DNA of 42,646 nt from Sergeia podlipaevii. Taxonomy: Eukaryota; Euglenozoa; Kinetoplastea; Trypanosomatida; Trypanosomatidae. The notes beneath the pieces were generated by a model that saw nothing but the letters and a program-made list of their open reading frames with translations, did not search any database and was not told where the DNA came from. The stretch spans positions 1 to 42,646 of the forward strand of contig JASANZ010002077.1 in NCBI GenBank assembly GCA_030849805.1, given 5' to 3'. This document shows positions 26,857 to 36,336 of the stretch, one piece after another; the first letter of the stretch is position 1; each line of letters begins with the position of its first letter. A program made the translations under genes and the position numbers.

Positions 26857-28797
26857 ATGGATAAGTATGAATTACTGAACCAGATTGGCGATGGAACGTT
26901 TGGCTCTGTCGCGAAGGCGGTCAGCAAGAAAACTGGCCAGCTTGTTGCGATTAAAAAAATGAAGCAGAAATATTACACTTGGGAGGAGTGTGTGAAGCTT
27001 CCTGAGGTGGATGTGGTGCGCAGGATTCACGGCCACCCAAATGTAGTGAAGTTGCGTGAGGTAATTCGAGAAAACAATGAGTTGTTTTTTGTGTTTGAGT
27101 ACATGGATGGAGACTTGCTAGGCGTGATCAAGAAAGCCAAACAGACGCAACGGCCTGAAGATGCCGGAAAGGGCCCAGCGATTTCGTATCCAGCAGTAAA
27201 AAACTATATGCGGCAACTGCTTCAGTCTTTGGCGTATCTGCACAAGCGGGGCTACTTTCATCGAGATTTAAAGCCTGAGAATTTGCTGGTGAAGCGCGAC
27301 GGTCAGGAGGAGGTGGTGAAGCTAGCGGACTTTGGTCTGGTGAAAGAAATACGAGCGCGACCTCCGTACACTGACTACGTATCCACGAGATGGTATCGTT
27401 CCCCTGAGCTGCTTCTGCAGGATCGCGCGTATAGTTCACCAGTAGACATATGGGCCGCTGGCTGTATCATGTCTGAGCTCATCACGACACGACCACTATT
27501 TCCTGGCTCTAACGAAGTAGACCAACTCTTCAAGATTATGAATGTGCTGGGCTCACCAACGGAGAAGTGCTGGCCTGGAGGGATCACACTTGCCAGGAAA
27601 ATTAGATACACGTTTCCTACCATCAAGGGTTCCGATCTTGACAAGGTGCTGCCGTCACACGTGCCTGCGCAAGCGATTGACTTGATGAACCAGATGCTCA
27701 CTTATGATCCTAAAAGTAGGCCGACCGCCGAGCAGTGCCTGCAACACCCCTATTTTAGCGTTGGCATTGATGACAGCAGCGCACCATCTGCCGCGGCCAT
27801 CGACCAGCTTTCAAACGCAGCGCGGCGGCTGCAACCCAACCCTCAAAGCGCTCCTGCTGCACTTCTTGGCGTCCCAGCCTTGGAGCAACAGCAACCGAAG
27901 GATCTTAAGGGGAAGAGGGCGTCACTAGTAGGGTCTGGTCTTAGCAATAACAATGGTCATAACAACAATTTCTCTGCGCAGTCTCCACAGAAGTTCTACA
28001 TGCTGGGTGCTGCGCCAAGGTCGAACGGAGACATGGGGGTTTCTCCAAAGGCAGTGTTTCCTAACGCATCGATCGTCTCTCAGAAGTCCCCAGCACTCAA
28101 TCTGAGTGATGAACGCACAAATGTTCCCAAACTGTCTACCATCAGTAATTTAGACGCGGGGGCTAAGGACAGGAAACTGCCACATGAGTCTCCAAAGGCC
28201 ACAGGACTCAAGGGACTTCATCTGGCTAACGTGCGAGCTGCTCCTGCGTACAAGACCGGCGGTGTCTCGAAGATGTCTTTTAGTCCTACAGTTCCTCTGA
28301 CTAGTAAACCAAAGCCGGCTGACGTGCCTGCACCTGGCATGCCTCCTATGCCACAGAACATGAAGCAGGCGCTGAAGAAGCAGGATACCGATCTTGACAA
28401 CTTAATGGACGAGTTTGCGGCAGAGATCACCTCACTAGGCTTGAATGCGGAAAAGCAAGACAATGTCCAGAGCAAGCCTACCATGAATGGCTCGGGCAAA
28501 ACTGTTTCACACACCATAGGCGGCAGCAGCAACAACAACAACAGTGACCCAGTGGCGGCCTTATTGAGTAATAGCCGCTATAAGAAAAATTCGATTTCGT
28601 TAGAGAAGCCCATTGGGGTCACACCAACCGCCAGCCACGCTTCAGGCAACACAACCGCCACTTCATCTGTCGCTTCGAAACTGGCGCAGTATCAAGCACA
28701 GCGAAAAATTGCCAAGACCTCACCAACGTCTGTTTCTCCGTCCATCAAGACTCTTATGACGAAGCATAGGAACTCAGGCACTTTTGCATTCCAGTAG
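26857..28797 (+). CDS. CMGC protein kinase of the RCK (MAK/ICK/MOK) family
   Basis: A 646-residue kinase. The catalytic domain (about 4-300) is complete: GDGTFG loop (11-16), K33 in VAIKK, HRDLKPEN with D137, DFG at 158-160, and an activation loop PPYTDYVSTRWYRSPE with the TDY dual phosphorylation site (172-174) that marks the RCK family. A short insertion around 95-110 is unusual. The C-terminal half (about 300-646) is low complexity, rich in Ser, Pro, Asn and Lys, with no further domain. RCK kinases (LF4, MOK, ICK) set flagellum length and intraflagellar transport in other flagellates, a likely role here by family knowledge only. Confidence 0.93.
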   Translation: MDKYELLNQIGDGTFGSVAKAVSKKTGQLVAIKKMKQKYYTWEECVKLPEVDVVRRIHGHPNVVKLREVIRENNELFFVFEYMDGDLLGVIKKAKQTQRPEDAGKGPAISYPAVKNYMRQLLQSLAYLHKRGYFHRDLKPENLLVKRDGQEEVVKLADFGLVKEIRARPPYTDYVSTRWYRSPELLLQDRAYSSPVDIWAAGCIMSELITTRPLFPGSNEVDQLFKIMNVLGSPTEKCWPGGITLARKIRYTFPTIKGSDLDKVLPSHVPAQAIDLMNQMLTYDPKSRPTAEQCLQHPYFSVGIDDSSAPSAAAIDQLSNAARRLQPNPQSAPAALLGVPALEQQQPKDLKGKRASLVGSGLSNNNGHNNNFSAQSPQKFYMLGAAPRSNGDMGVSPKAVFPNASIVSQKSPALNLSDERTNVPKLSTISNLDAGAKDRKLPHESPKATGLKGLHLANVRAAPAYKTGGVSKMSFSPTVPLTSKPKPADVPAPGMPPMPQNMKQALKKQDTDLDNLMDEFAAEITSLGLNAEKQDNVQSKPTMNGSGKTVSHTIGGSSNNNNSDPVAALLSNSRYKKNSISLEKPIGVTPTASHASGNTTATSSVASKLAQYQAQRKIAKTSPTSVSPSIKTLMTKHRNSGTFAFQ

Positions 28798-29597
28798 ACA
28801 TCCAATTGTCTTTTCTCAACGACGCATACAATAGATGTTGCATTATTATTATTTTTATTTTTCTGCTTGCTCGGCCCCATATTTTTTACTCTCCCTCCTT
28901 TTCTTCAAAGAAAATGAAGTATGTATATATTGCCAATACAGCGCCTTTCCTTTCTTTTTCTCTTTTTTGATCTTGCTGAGTTGATGGATGCCCTTTTTTT
29001 TGTGTTTTTTTTTTCAAATTTTTTTTTTCTATTTTGCGGCTCATGTGTGTCTTTATCTGTATGTGTGTGTGCATATATATGTGTGTGTGAATACATGAGC
29101 CAGCGAGTTGGCGCATGAAACCAGCAGTTTATGGCAATGTGTATTATACCTCTTCGATGTCAACTAGCGAGAACGTGAGTAGTTGCGTGAACAACAATTT
29201 CTGTTATATTTCAAAATGAAATGTATCTGTGCAATGCGAAGTTCTTTAAGTATCTGTCACATATTGTGCTCTCCTGGACGTTTTTATGCTTGTTTATTCA
29301 ATTAGAGTGATCTATTGCTATCTTCTTACTTTTTTTTTTGTTCTTCTCCTTATTTTATACACAAGTTAGTTATTATTGTTCATTAGTAATAGACATATCA
29401 TTACCATCAAAGCTTCTTTTTTTTTTCTCTTTTTTTGCCCTTGCTGTAGTCTCAGTGTTTTTTTTTTGAGACTTAACAAAATAGCTATTTGCCTCAATAA
29501 GATAAAAGAAACAGCACCACACGCAATTAAATCTTTGGTGCTTAGCACTATTGACCAGAACACACAAGTAAGGAGACACCCCGACTGATTGTTCATC
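28798..29597. other. 0.8 kb intergenic region upstream of the P450
   Basis: T-rich UTR with GT/TG-rich patches (29044-29093); no gene seen. Confidence 0.7.
29412..29449 (+). promoter_or_regulatory. Trans-splice acceptor for the P450 gene
   Basis: A C/T tract ends in TTGCTGTAG, AG at 29448-29449; no ATG occurs before 29598. Confidence 0.65.
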
Positions 29598-31373
29598 ATG
29601 GCGAGCAAGGAAGCTACCGACCAGAAGACCCAGTCAGGTCTGTTTGCATCCGTTGAACCCATTGTTACGGCGGTTCAAGAACATGTGAAACCATTTATCG
29701 TTGATACCCTTCACACCACTGCCCCACTGACACTGATTGGCGTTGCTATACTAACATGTGCCGTACTCTATATGGTGTTCTTTGTATTTCTTCCAAACAT
29801 GCGCATGTACTACTATCTTTCCAAGCTCCCTACCATCAAGGGTTGGATGCCTCTCCTGGGTCACGGATTGCGCCTCAAGGGTCCTGCCCCGTGGACTAAG
29901 ATGGCTAAGTGGAGCTTTGCCCCAGAAAAGAACGCTGGTAGAGGCTCAAGCCGCTTGGTGACGTTTGATGTGGCTGGCATGCGGGTCATTTACATTAATG
30001 AGCCACGGTTGGTGAAGCGCGTGCTTCTCACACATCAACGCAACTACCGCAAGGCGATAGCCGCCGCCTACAAACATTTTTTGTGCATATTGGGCACCGG
30101 TCTCGTCACGGCCGAGGACGAGCAATGGAAGAAGGGCCGCCTCCTGCTTTCCCACGCGCTCCGTGTAGACATTTTGGAGGACATTCCCGAGATGACGATG
30201 AACGCGGTCGACCGTATCATGCAGAAGTTGGACAACGTGAGCCCAGCATCCCCCTTTGTTGACCTCAATGAAGAGTTTCGGCACATGACGCTGCAGGTAA
30301 TCGGCAAAAGTGCACTTTCTCTGACTCCAGATGAAACCGACAAGATCTTCCCTACTCTGTACCTTCCGATTGTACACGAGTGCAACCGTCGTGTTTGGGC
30401 ACCTTGGCGCGCCTACATGCCTTTTCTTGAGGGTTCTCGCGAGCGCAACAAGTGCCTCGCTGAACTTAACAAGGTTCTCAGCGAAATCATTGTTTCGCGC
30501 TGGAACTCTCGCAGCGATGATGCCAAGAAGACTGACAAGCAGGATATCCTGGCGCTCTGCATGTCCCAGATTGACAAGATTGACAGCGGCGTCATTAGGG
30601 AGCTGCGCGATGACGTGAAGACAATGCTTCTGGCTGGACATGAGACCTCGGCTGCGCTGCTGACGTGGGCCACGTACGAAGTGATTCGCAGACCCCACAT
30701 TCGCGCACATCTGGTGAGAGAGGCCAAGCAGCTCTTTGATCCCAAGAACTGTAAGCGCACGGTGCGTACACGCTACGGTCTGCGTGGCATCCCCACTGCT
30801 GATGACGCTCGCAAGCTTGTGTGGACTCCGGCAGTGCTTCGTGAGACTCTGCGCATGCACAGCGTGGTGCCACTTGTGATGCGGTATGCCGCGAAGGATG
30901 ACATTTGGTCCGCTGATGACACAGGTCTTGACAAGGACGTGCGCATCCCTGCCGGAGTCACCATCGCTGTTGGCGTTCTTGGTGTCCATAACAATCCAGA
31001 TCTGTGGCCAGAGCCCGAGAAATTTGACCCAGAGCGCTTTATTGACGCAGAAATCGCAAACAATACCAACACTCTCAACTGCGCCATCAAGCCTACGTAC
31101 TCCAAGAAGATTGACCCTTATGCATTCATCCCCTTCATCAACGGTCCACGCAACTGCCTTGGCCAGCACCTCGCGATTATGGAGACACAGGTTGCGCTGG
31201 CGTACCTGCATTTAAACTGGGATCTTCACTATTACCGTGATCCCGCGTGCGTAGGCGACGACAAGAACTGGGAGGACGAGGTGGGCCGCCATCATGATTT
31301 CATCGTTCCACAGGTACCGCATAATGGCCTCAAAGTATATGGTGATGTTGCACCTGTTAGTGAGTTTACGTAA
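29598..31373 (+). CDS. CYP5122A1: Cytochrome P450, CYP5122A1-like
   Basis: The first ATG, 29598, gives 591 residues. A membrane helix (about 43-65) anchors the N-terminus in the ER. P450 motifs are complete: I-helix AGHETS (346-351), ExxR (E416, R419), PERF in EKFDPERFIDAE and the haem loop FINGPRNCLG with C520 as haem ligand. Length, long N-terminal lead and gene order match CYP5122A1 of Leishmania, which has been reported to act in sterol synthesis as a C4-methyl oxidase (recalled). It is clearly not a CYP51: the I-helix and N-terminus differ. An enzymatic role here is inference from orthology. Confidence 0.9.
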   Translation: MASKEATDQKTQSGLFASVEPIVTAVQEHVKPFIVDTLHTTAPLTLIGVAILTCAVLYMVFFVFLPNMRMYYYLSKLPTIKGWMPLLGHGLRLKGPAPWTKMAKWSFAPEKNAGRGSSRLVTFDVAGMRVIYINEPRLVKRVLLTHQRNYRKAIAAAYKHFLCILGTGLVTAEDEQWKKGRLLLSHALRVDILEDIPEMTMNAVDRIMQKLDNVSPASPFVDLNEEFRHMTLQVIGKSALSLTPDETDKIFPTLYLPIVHECNRRVWAPWRAYMPFLEGSRERNKCLAELNKVLSEIIVSRWNSRSDDAKKTDKQDILALCMSQIDKIDSGVIRELRDDVKTMLLAGHETSAALLTWATYEVIRRPHIRAHLVREAKQLFDPKNCKRTVRTRYGLRGIPTADDARKLVWTPAVLRETLRMHSVVPLVMRYAAKDDIWSADDTGLDKDVRIPAGVTIAVGVLGVHNNPDLWPEPEKFDPERFIDAEIANNTNTLNCAIKPTYSKKIDPYAFIPFINGPRNCLGQHLAIMETQVALAYLHLNWDLHYYRDPACVGDDKNWEDEVGRHHDFIVPQVPHNGLKVYGDVAPVSEFT

Positions 31374-32303
31374 TATGCTTTTTTTTTTGTTGTTGTCTGT
31401 CGCACGTGGTCACTAGACCGGAATATGCGAGGAAGATTTTAATAAGAAAGGAAGGAAACGCAAGTGGAACATGAGGAGGAAATGTTCGAGGGAGAGAGAG
31501 TGCATGTGCGTACTTGCGCAGTTAGAAAGTGTTGCCTTCAGGCACATCAGTATCTACTCACACTATGCTTTCCAAATGAACCACTTACTTGTGTGCCCAT
31601 TATATATACAGTTATCTTCTACGCAACCACGCAGTGGAAAAAGGAAAAGAAGGGAAAAACAATACGAAGCGATGCAGAGTTGAATGAAAGGGGCACGAAG
31701 AGGATTTTTTTTTTTTTTGAAAACGTGTGAGCCGCTCTAATGTGTCTATGCATGACGCCATCATTTTTTTTTCCTCTTTTGCGTCAAAGCAGGGTATATT
31801 CCATCAATCCACGAAGATCTCGCGTTCCCTTTCTTTAGAACATATTCGTCTATATATTTATTTTTGTATATATATATAGCAGCTTTTTGTCAGTATTTCT
31901 TTTCTTTCCAACCATCAAAAAAAAAAAAACCGCTATATATAAAACAAGTCAGCAATTTTTACCTATTTTTCTCTTTATTTTTTTTCTTGTTCTATATTTT
32001 TATATGATGAAGGCGATATTGTATTGACGAGTGCGCGAAAATTTCCGGACTTATTCAGCATTGAGGATTCACTTTGGTAGAGAAAGCATGCAGGAATGAA
32101 TTACTTTTCCTCTCTTTTTACGTACTCAATGCTTGGTGAAAGGGACGTATGTTTAGTGTCCCTATCATCAGATTGCTACGATTAAAGAGAAAAGCAAATT
32201 ATGAACTAGCTAGAGCTGGAACTTGCCAGCATACACGCTGTCTCCGCCTTTTATTTATTTATTTATTGAATACGCTGTTGATGTCGTCTCTACATGCTTG
32301 GCT

Positions 32304-32327
32304 ACACACACACACACACACACACAA
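32304..32327. repeat. (CA)n microsatellite
   Basis: About 11 perfect CA units. Confidence 0.9.
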
Positions 32328-32642
32328 ACGAACGCATCTATCGAACATATAACACTCACAGATACACACATGAGCACACAGGCGCTCAAGCACAATCACC
32401 TCTATACCATTATGTTTTGCTTTATATCCCCCCTTTTTACAACTGCAATTGCTCCAGCCAAAACGTATATATTTGTTCTTTTTATGACTGTGCACTTTTT
32501 TTTCCCTTTTTTCTTTCATCTTCAGAGGTTTTGGTTGAAGTCAACAGTGGCTGTGTTTTGAGTTGCCAACGATAAAAAGTCTCATTGCGATTTTTCTTCT
32601 CTTTGACGTAGAAAACATGGTGGCTTAGACGATACGTGATAC

Positions 32643-32668
32643 CATTTTTCCTTTTCATTGTATCACAG
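32643..32668 (+). promoter_or_regulatory. Trans-splice acceptor for the 364-residue gene
   Basis: ATTTTTCCTTTTCATTG tract and CACAG with AG at 32667-32668, 13 bases before the ATG at 32682. Confidence 0.6.
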
Positions 32669-32681
32669 AAATTCTCTTAAT

Positions 32682-33776
32682 ATGGGGTCAGAAGTCCCTC
32701 ATCTACTTGGGAAGCTAGCTCGCAGCGGGCGGGTGTCTTGTTCTCCAGTAAACACACTCGTATCTAGCGCTCATGGCATGCCCATCGCGGCATGTGTGTT
32801 GCATAACCGCAACAACAGCAGACGTGCTGGTCTCCATCGTCGGCCGCACCGTAGCGGGCTAGAGTGGACTAGCCTCCCGATCAACAAGAGGAGAGAGAGG
32901 GCGAAGTTACTGTTGACGCATCCGCCTATGCGAGACGTAGAGCAACCGGCAGAGAACCGCCAAGTGGTGCTGCTTTCATCTACACGTTCGCGAGAAAGGG
33001 AGGCGGCTGCTCTTCTCGCACAAAGTGATCCAGCCATTATTTCTATTCCCATCTCACTTGCGTATCTCGCATGCTTTATTCGTAGAAGAGAGGAAGTGAA
33101 GTGCAGCAGCTCTGGCCCTGGCTTCTATTTGGCGCCACCGAGTCTCCCGCGGCTCGAGCCAGGCACTGCTGGCTGCGAGCACGCATTGCTGGAAGACTAC
33201 GTGAGAGTATTTTGTGCTCCTCAAAGCAAGGACTTGGTGGTGCTTGAGTTGAAGGAGGGGACCATGGATGGGGATGAGCCACTTTCTCAGCAGGTAATAG
33301 ATGCACTCTCTGTTGGCGCCAACATGCTTAAGGACAACGGTGCGCTTTTGGTCACCGCGCCATCATCTTCTGTTTTTAGAAGCCGAGATGTGCAAAAGTT
33401 TACCAAGTGGCGGTTTATGGATACCGCCAGCGGCAAACTGCATACCTCGTTGTCGTACTTGTTTTGTGCTTCTTTGACGACCGAGCACGCCGTACGCGCG
33501 GTGTCTGCTCTTGAGAAGTTTCCCGGCCTCCTTCCAAAGGGAATCAAACGAGACAAGAGTTGGAACCCATACCGCGGCCGAAGCCAGTCCCACACATTTG
33601 TTGCTTCGCTGCGACCAAGTTTCACCAACGCCGCGTACACACGGGATGCGTTGCAGGCAGATCTGGAGAGGCAGAAAGTGGAACGCGAGAGTATGATGAA
33701 AGACGATGACGCCTTCTTTTCGGTTTCACATGAAATGGTTGAAACGCAGGCACACTATGCAAAGCGTGACGATTGA
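32682..33776 (+). CDS. Hypothetical protein, possibly a degenerate methyltransferase fold
   Basis: The ATG at 32682 follows the acceptor by 13 bases and gives 364 residues. The first 75 residues are basic (RRAGLHRRPHRSG) and may target the mitochondrion. Residues about 183-265 have the strand/helix rhythm of an FtsJ-like methyltransferase second half: DLVVLELKEG, then VIDALSVGANMLKDNGALLVTAPSSSVF and a later hydrophobic strand (LHTSLSYLFCASL). I see no AdoMet-binding Gly motif or catalytic K-D-K-E set, so if related it is probably inactive. The end is charged and probably coiled. Low confidence in family; high in being a gene. Confidence 0.8.
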   Translation: MGSEVPHLLGKLARSGRVSCSPVNTLVSSAHGMPIAACVLHNRNNSRRAGLHRRPHRSGLEWTSLPINKRRERAKLLLTHPPMRDVEQPAENRQVVLLSSTRSREREAAALLAQSDPAIISIPISLAYLACFIRRREEVKCSSSGPGFYLAPPSLPRLEPGTAGCEHALLEDYVRVFCAPQSKDLVVLELKEGTMDGDEPLSQQVIDALSVGANMLKDNGALLVTAPSSSVFRSRDVQKFTKWRFMDTASGKLHTSLSYLFCASLTTEHAVRAVSALEKFPGLLPKGIKRDKSWNPYRGRSQSHTFVASLRPSFTNAAYTRDALQADLERQKVERESMMKDDDAFFSVSHEMVETQAHYAKRDD

Positions 33777-34203
33777 AGATTTCGCTTTTCATCTGGCTCT
33801 GCTTTACACAATATGGACGATGCACATATCTGCAATTGTTGTTCTTGTTCACCGTGTCTTGTGCACACCGAAACAGATTTTTTTTCTCCAAGTACGCATT
33901 CTGTAAATTGTGTTAGAAGAGCATAGGCGAAACAACAATGGTAATAAAGGATGCTCATGAGGATGATGTCAATACTAGCTGTTTAGCCTACTTTTTTTTT
34001 TCTTTGAACTGGGTAAGATGGTGTGTATACCACTCGCATGCGCTACAATCATTTTTGTTTCTTCCGTCTTTTTCTGGCATTGTGGCCATCCTAATTTTTT
34101 TTTTTTAAATCTACACATGCACCTTCATGTGCTTACCTGCGATAGTATTCATTACATCAACATAATATTCAAAGCGTTCAGTAACCTATAGGCGCAAAAC
34201 AAA
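33777..34203. other. Intergenic region upstream of the secretory membrane protein gene
   Basis: UTR-like with T runs; candidate acceptor AG at 34144-34145 after the T tract at 34094-34106. Confidence 0.6.
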
Positions 34204-35025
34204 ATGCGGTTTTCACATTTTTGTGTTTTTTTTTTTCTTCTTTCCGCGTGGCTTGGCGCTGCTGAAATTGCGCTTCCTGTTGATGTTATGAGGCACATTG
34301 CTGGAGAGTGGGTTGCTGAGTTGCGCTCACCTTGCGGGCCGTCACAGGTTGGAACTGCCACATTTTCAAATACGTCGGCTACTATTGCTTGGATTTCTGA
34401 CGATGCACTGACAACATCAATAGTATCGGGCACAGATGAAGGTGCGCTGACTCTAGCTAGCCTTTCTGCGTACATCTCCAAAGATGATTCTCAATATGAG
34501 TATGTCATCTGCGAGGAACAGGTTAACATTTTGCCCACTGCCGAGCGGTCTGTGCTGCAGTCTCGCATGTCAACGACATGGCTTAAGGAGTACACAGGCG
34601 TTTTTGCTGCGAGTGCCCCATCGTGCGACTCCGCTGCTGAAAGAAACGTTGTGATTCGTGTTGTTGCAATGCCCTTTGAGTCTGAAGCAGCAGCGCAGTG
34701 GAAGCAGAAGGAGGCTATCCAGCACATGGAAATTACCTTTGATACGGAATTGTTGGCAGGGACTTGCAAGTCTGAGAAGGCGCATGTTACCGATAAGTCT
34801 GCTCCCAAAAGACGCCGCGGTGCGCACCGCAATACACTCGCAGGCCCATCTGAGAGCAATGATGCAGTGGTGAGCAATGGGGTTGTTGTGCTGCGCTTTT
34901 CTCGGAAGAGTTTACCTACTCGGTCCTTCTTTGACACGTACAAACCATCACTCGTGTTTATGGGGATGTTCCTTGCGTATCGCATGGTTCATGGATTTGT
35001 CTCCTACAAGACTTCCAAATCATAA
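34204..35025 (+). CDS. Type I membrane protein of the secretory pathway, unknown function
   Basis: A 273-residue protein with a clear signal peptide (1-20, FCVFFFLLSAWLGAA), a lumenal domain rich in beta strands (about 22-190), a basic segment (KSAPKRRRGAHR) and one membrane helix (about 247-267) before a short basic tail ending YKTSKS. This order resembles EMC10/SOP4-type subunits of the ER membrane complex, but I see no decisive motif. The start codon is directly followed by the signal peptide, so the start is secure. Confidence 0.82.
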   Translation: MRFSHFCVFFFLLSAWLGAAEIALPVDVMRHIAGEWVAELRSPCGPSQVGTATFSNTSATIAWISDDALTTSIVSGTDEGALTLASLSAYISKDDSQYEYVICEEQVNILPTAERSVLQSRMSTTWLKEYTGVFAASAPSCDSAAERNVVIRVVAMPFESEAAAQWKQKEAIQHMEITFDTELLAGTCKSEKAHVTDKSAPKRRRGAHRNTLAGPSESNDAVVSNGVVVLRFSRKSLPTRSFFDTYKPSLVFMGMFLAYRMVHGFVSYKTSKS

Positions 35026-35487
35026 ATAACAACATTGGGAAAGAAGAAGAAGAGGAACGTTGGTAAAGAGAGGGCGACGGTGTCAACACCAAAGATACAA
35101 TCTAAATGAGAGGCAGATAATTGCAGGTGACTCTGATATTTACCCCACAACTTTTGTTATATGAGGCCAATATTAAGTATAAGGCTTTTTGATGGTCTTT
35201 TTTTCTTCTTCTGTGCTTGCTGTTTGGCATTTATGACTTTTTCCTTCTGATTCGTTACTGCGTCTAAATATACACCTGATCCTTCGTTATTTGTGATGAA
35301 TTTTTTTTTTTTTTTTTTTAATACCTACAATCTAGCCTAAAACGCGAACTATTGATCTTATCTTTGGTCTTTCGCTTCCAACACTCCTTAAATAATAGCA
35401 GCAACAACAACAAAAGGAATCTCTGTCACGCGCGCGCTCAATTGCTGACATTCTACTTTGAGACATTCTTGGCACTTGTCAACAGCG
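35026..35487. other. Intergenic region upstream of the 70-residue gene
   Basis: UTR-like; a 19-base T run at 35301-35319, then an AT-rich stretch. Confidence 0.65.
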
Positions 35488-35700
35488 ATGCCTCGGCCTC
35501 CTCGCGAGTCTTTTTCAGAAGATTCTATCTTTGCACGAGTGGTGGAGCAAGGGTGGCTTGCTTTTCTCATTCTCGGTGTGTTCATGGTAGGAATGCGGTT
35601 GTACAACGTGAAACAGCGCACAGAACAGCGCAAACTTCTCCGCGAGGGCATAATGGCAGAAATGGGATATCAAAAGAGAAACCCTAAGAAGGCTGATTAA
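35488..35700 (+). CDS. Small single-pass membrane protein
   Basis: A 70-residue protein starting 3 bases after CAACAG (AG 35484-35485), a plausible splice acceptor. A membrane helix spans about 22-39 (GWLAFLILGVFMVGMRLY); the rest is charged, with a Lys/Arg-rich tail (YQKRNPKKAD). The frame upstream begins only at TTG. An overlapping frame (35352-35687) also stays open but lacks these features. Coding-like composition and ATG context support a real gene; the function is unknown. Confidence 0.65.
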   Translation: MPRPPRESFSEDSIFARVVEQGWLAFLILGVFMVGMRLYNVKQRTEQRKLLREGIMAEMGYQKRNPKKAD

Positions 35701-36336
35701 GCGTAACACCACGCCACTTTCATTGCAAGTGCGTGGGGAACGTGCTACATCCGGTAGCTCTTTGAATGCTATCGAAGTGGGCAGAGCTTTTGGATAGCAC
35801 ATACGCAAACATCGGCGGGGATGTTTTGAGTATTCCTGAAAAGGAGCCACATATCACGAGTTTACTTCAGCACACAAAGTCTTTATGCCTTCATCTTGCG
35901 GAACAGCGATCCTCCATGAAAGTGATTGCATGCTTGTATGCTCTTTACACTAACTATTACTACCAAACATATTTGCATTATCACATTTTCTGCATAGTCC
36001 AATAAGAAAAAAATACTGTGGAACGATTAGAGAACAAACAAATATAAAAGTATGACAAGCGCATGTCATAGCATACAAAATGCTCATTGCTTCCCCTCTC
36101 ACTCCGTCTTTATTTTTTATTTTTCTTTTCATTTCGCATTACAAAAATAATGTTTCATCTTTTCATTTCTATTGTACTAACTTTTACACTCACCACACAA
36201 ACAATTGAAAAAAGAGAAAAAAGTAATTTTGCCACCTTTCTGAGCAGTTTCAATATACACGCTCATATAAACACATCTTCTTTTTTTTCCTTTCTGGGGT
36301 TTGGTGTGCCGTTACATAGGTATTTTGAGAGCATAC
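35701..36336. other. Intergenic region upstream of the DDX31 helicase
   Basis: UTR-like. A 79-codon ATG frame (35766-36005) starts fairly well (MLSKWAELLDSTYANIGGD) but ends in AT-rich sequence, and no splice site precedes it closely; not called. Confidence 0.6.
36275..36319 (+). promoter_or_regulatory. Trans-splice acceptor for the DDX31 gene
   Basis: TCTTCTTTTTTTTCCTTTCT tract and AG at 36318-36319; first ATG is 36337. Confidence 0.55.

Larger units (their letters stand above)
31374..32681. other. 1.3 kb intergenic region
   Basis: UTR-like, with poly-T and poly-A runs, a CA microsatellite (32304-32327) and several short frames without coding character. Confidence 0.65.

Noticed and set aside
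29040..29093. GT-rich stretch suspected as a strand-switch or replication signal
   Set aside because: Genes on both sides share the same strand, and similar GT patches occur in other gaps.
29946..31211. A 421-codon frame on the - strand opposite the P450
   Set aside because: It mirrors the P450 gene, which has all motifs; all real genes here are on the + strand.
35352..35687. A 111-codon + strand frame overlapping the 70-residue gene
   Set aside because: It begins inside the presumed upstream flank and lacks the membrane helix and splice-site context of the other frame.
35766..36005. A 79-codon ATG frame between the 70-residue gene and the helicase
   Set aside because: Starts with plausible coding sequence but ends in AT-rich repeats-like sequence and has no closely preceding splice tract. 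Conservation would be needed to reopen it.
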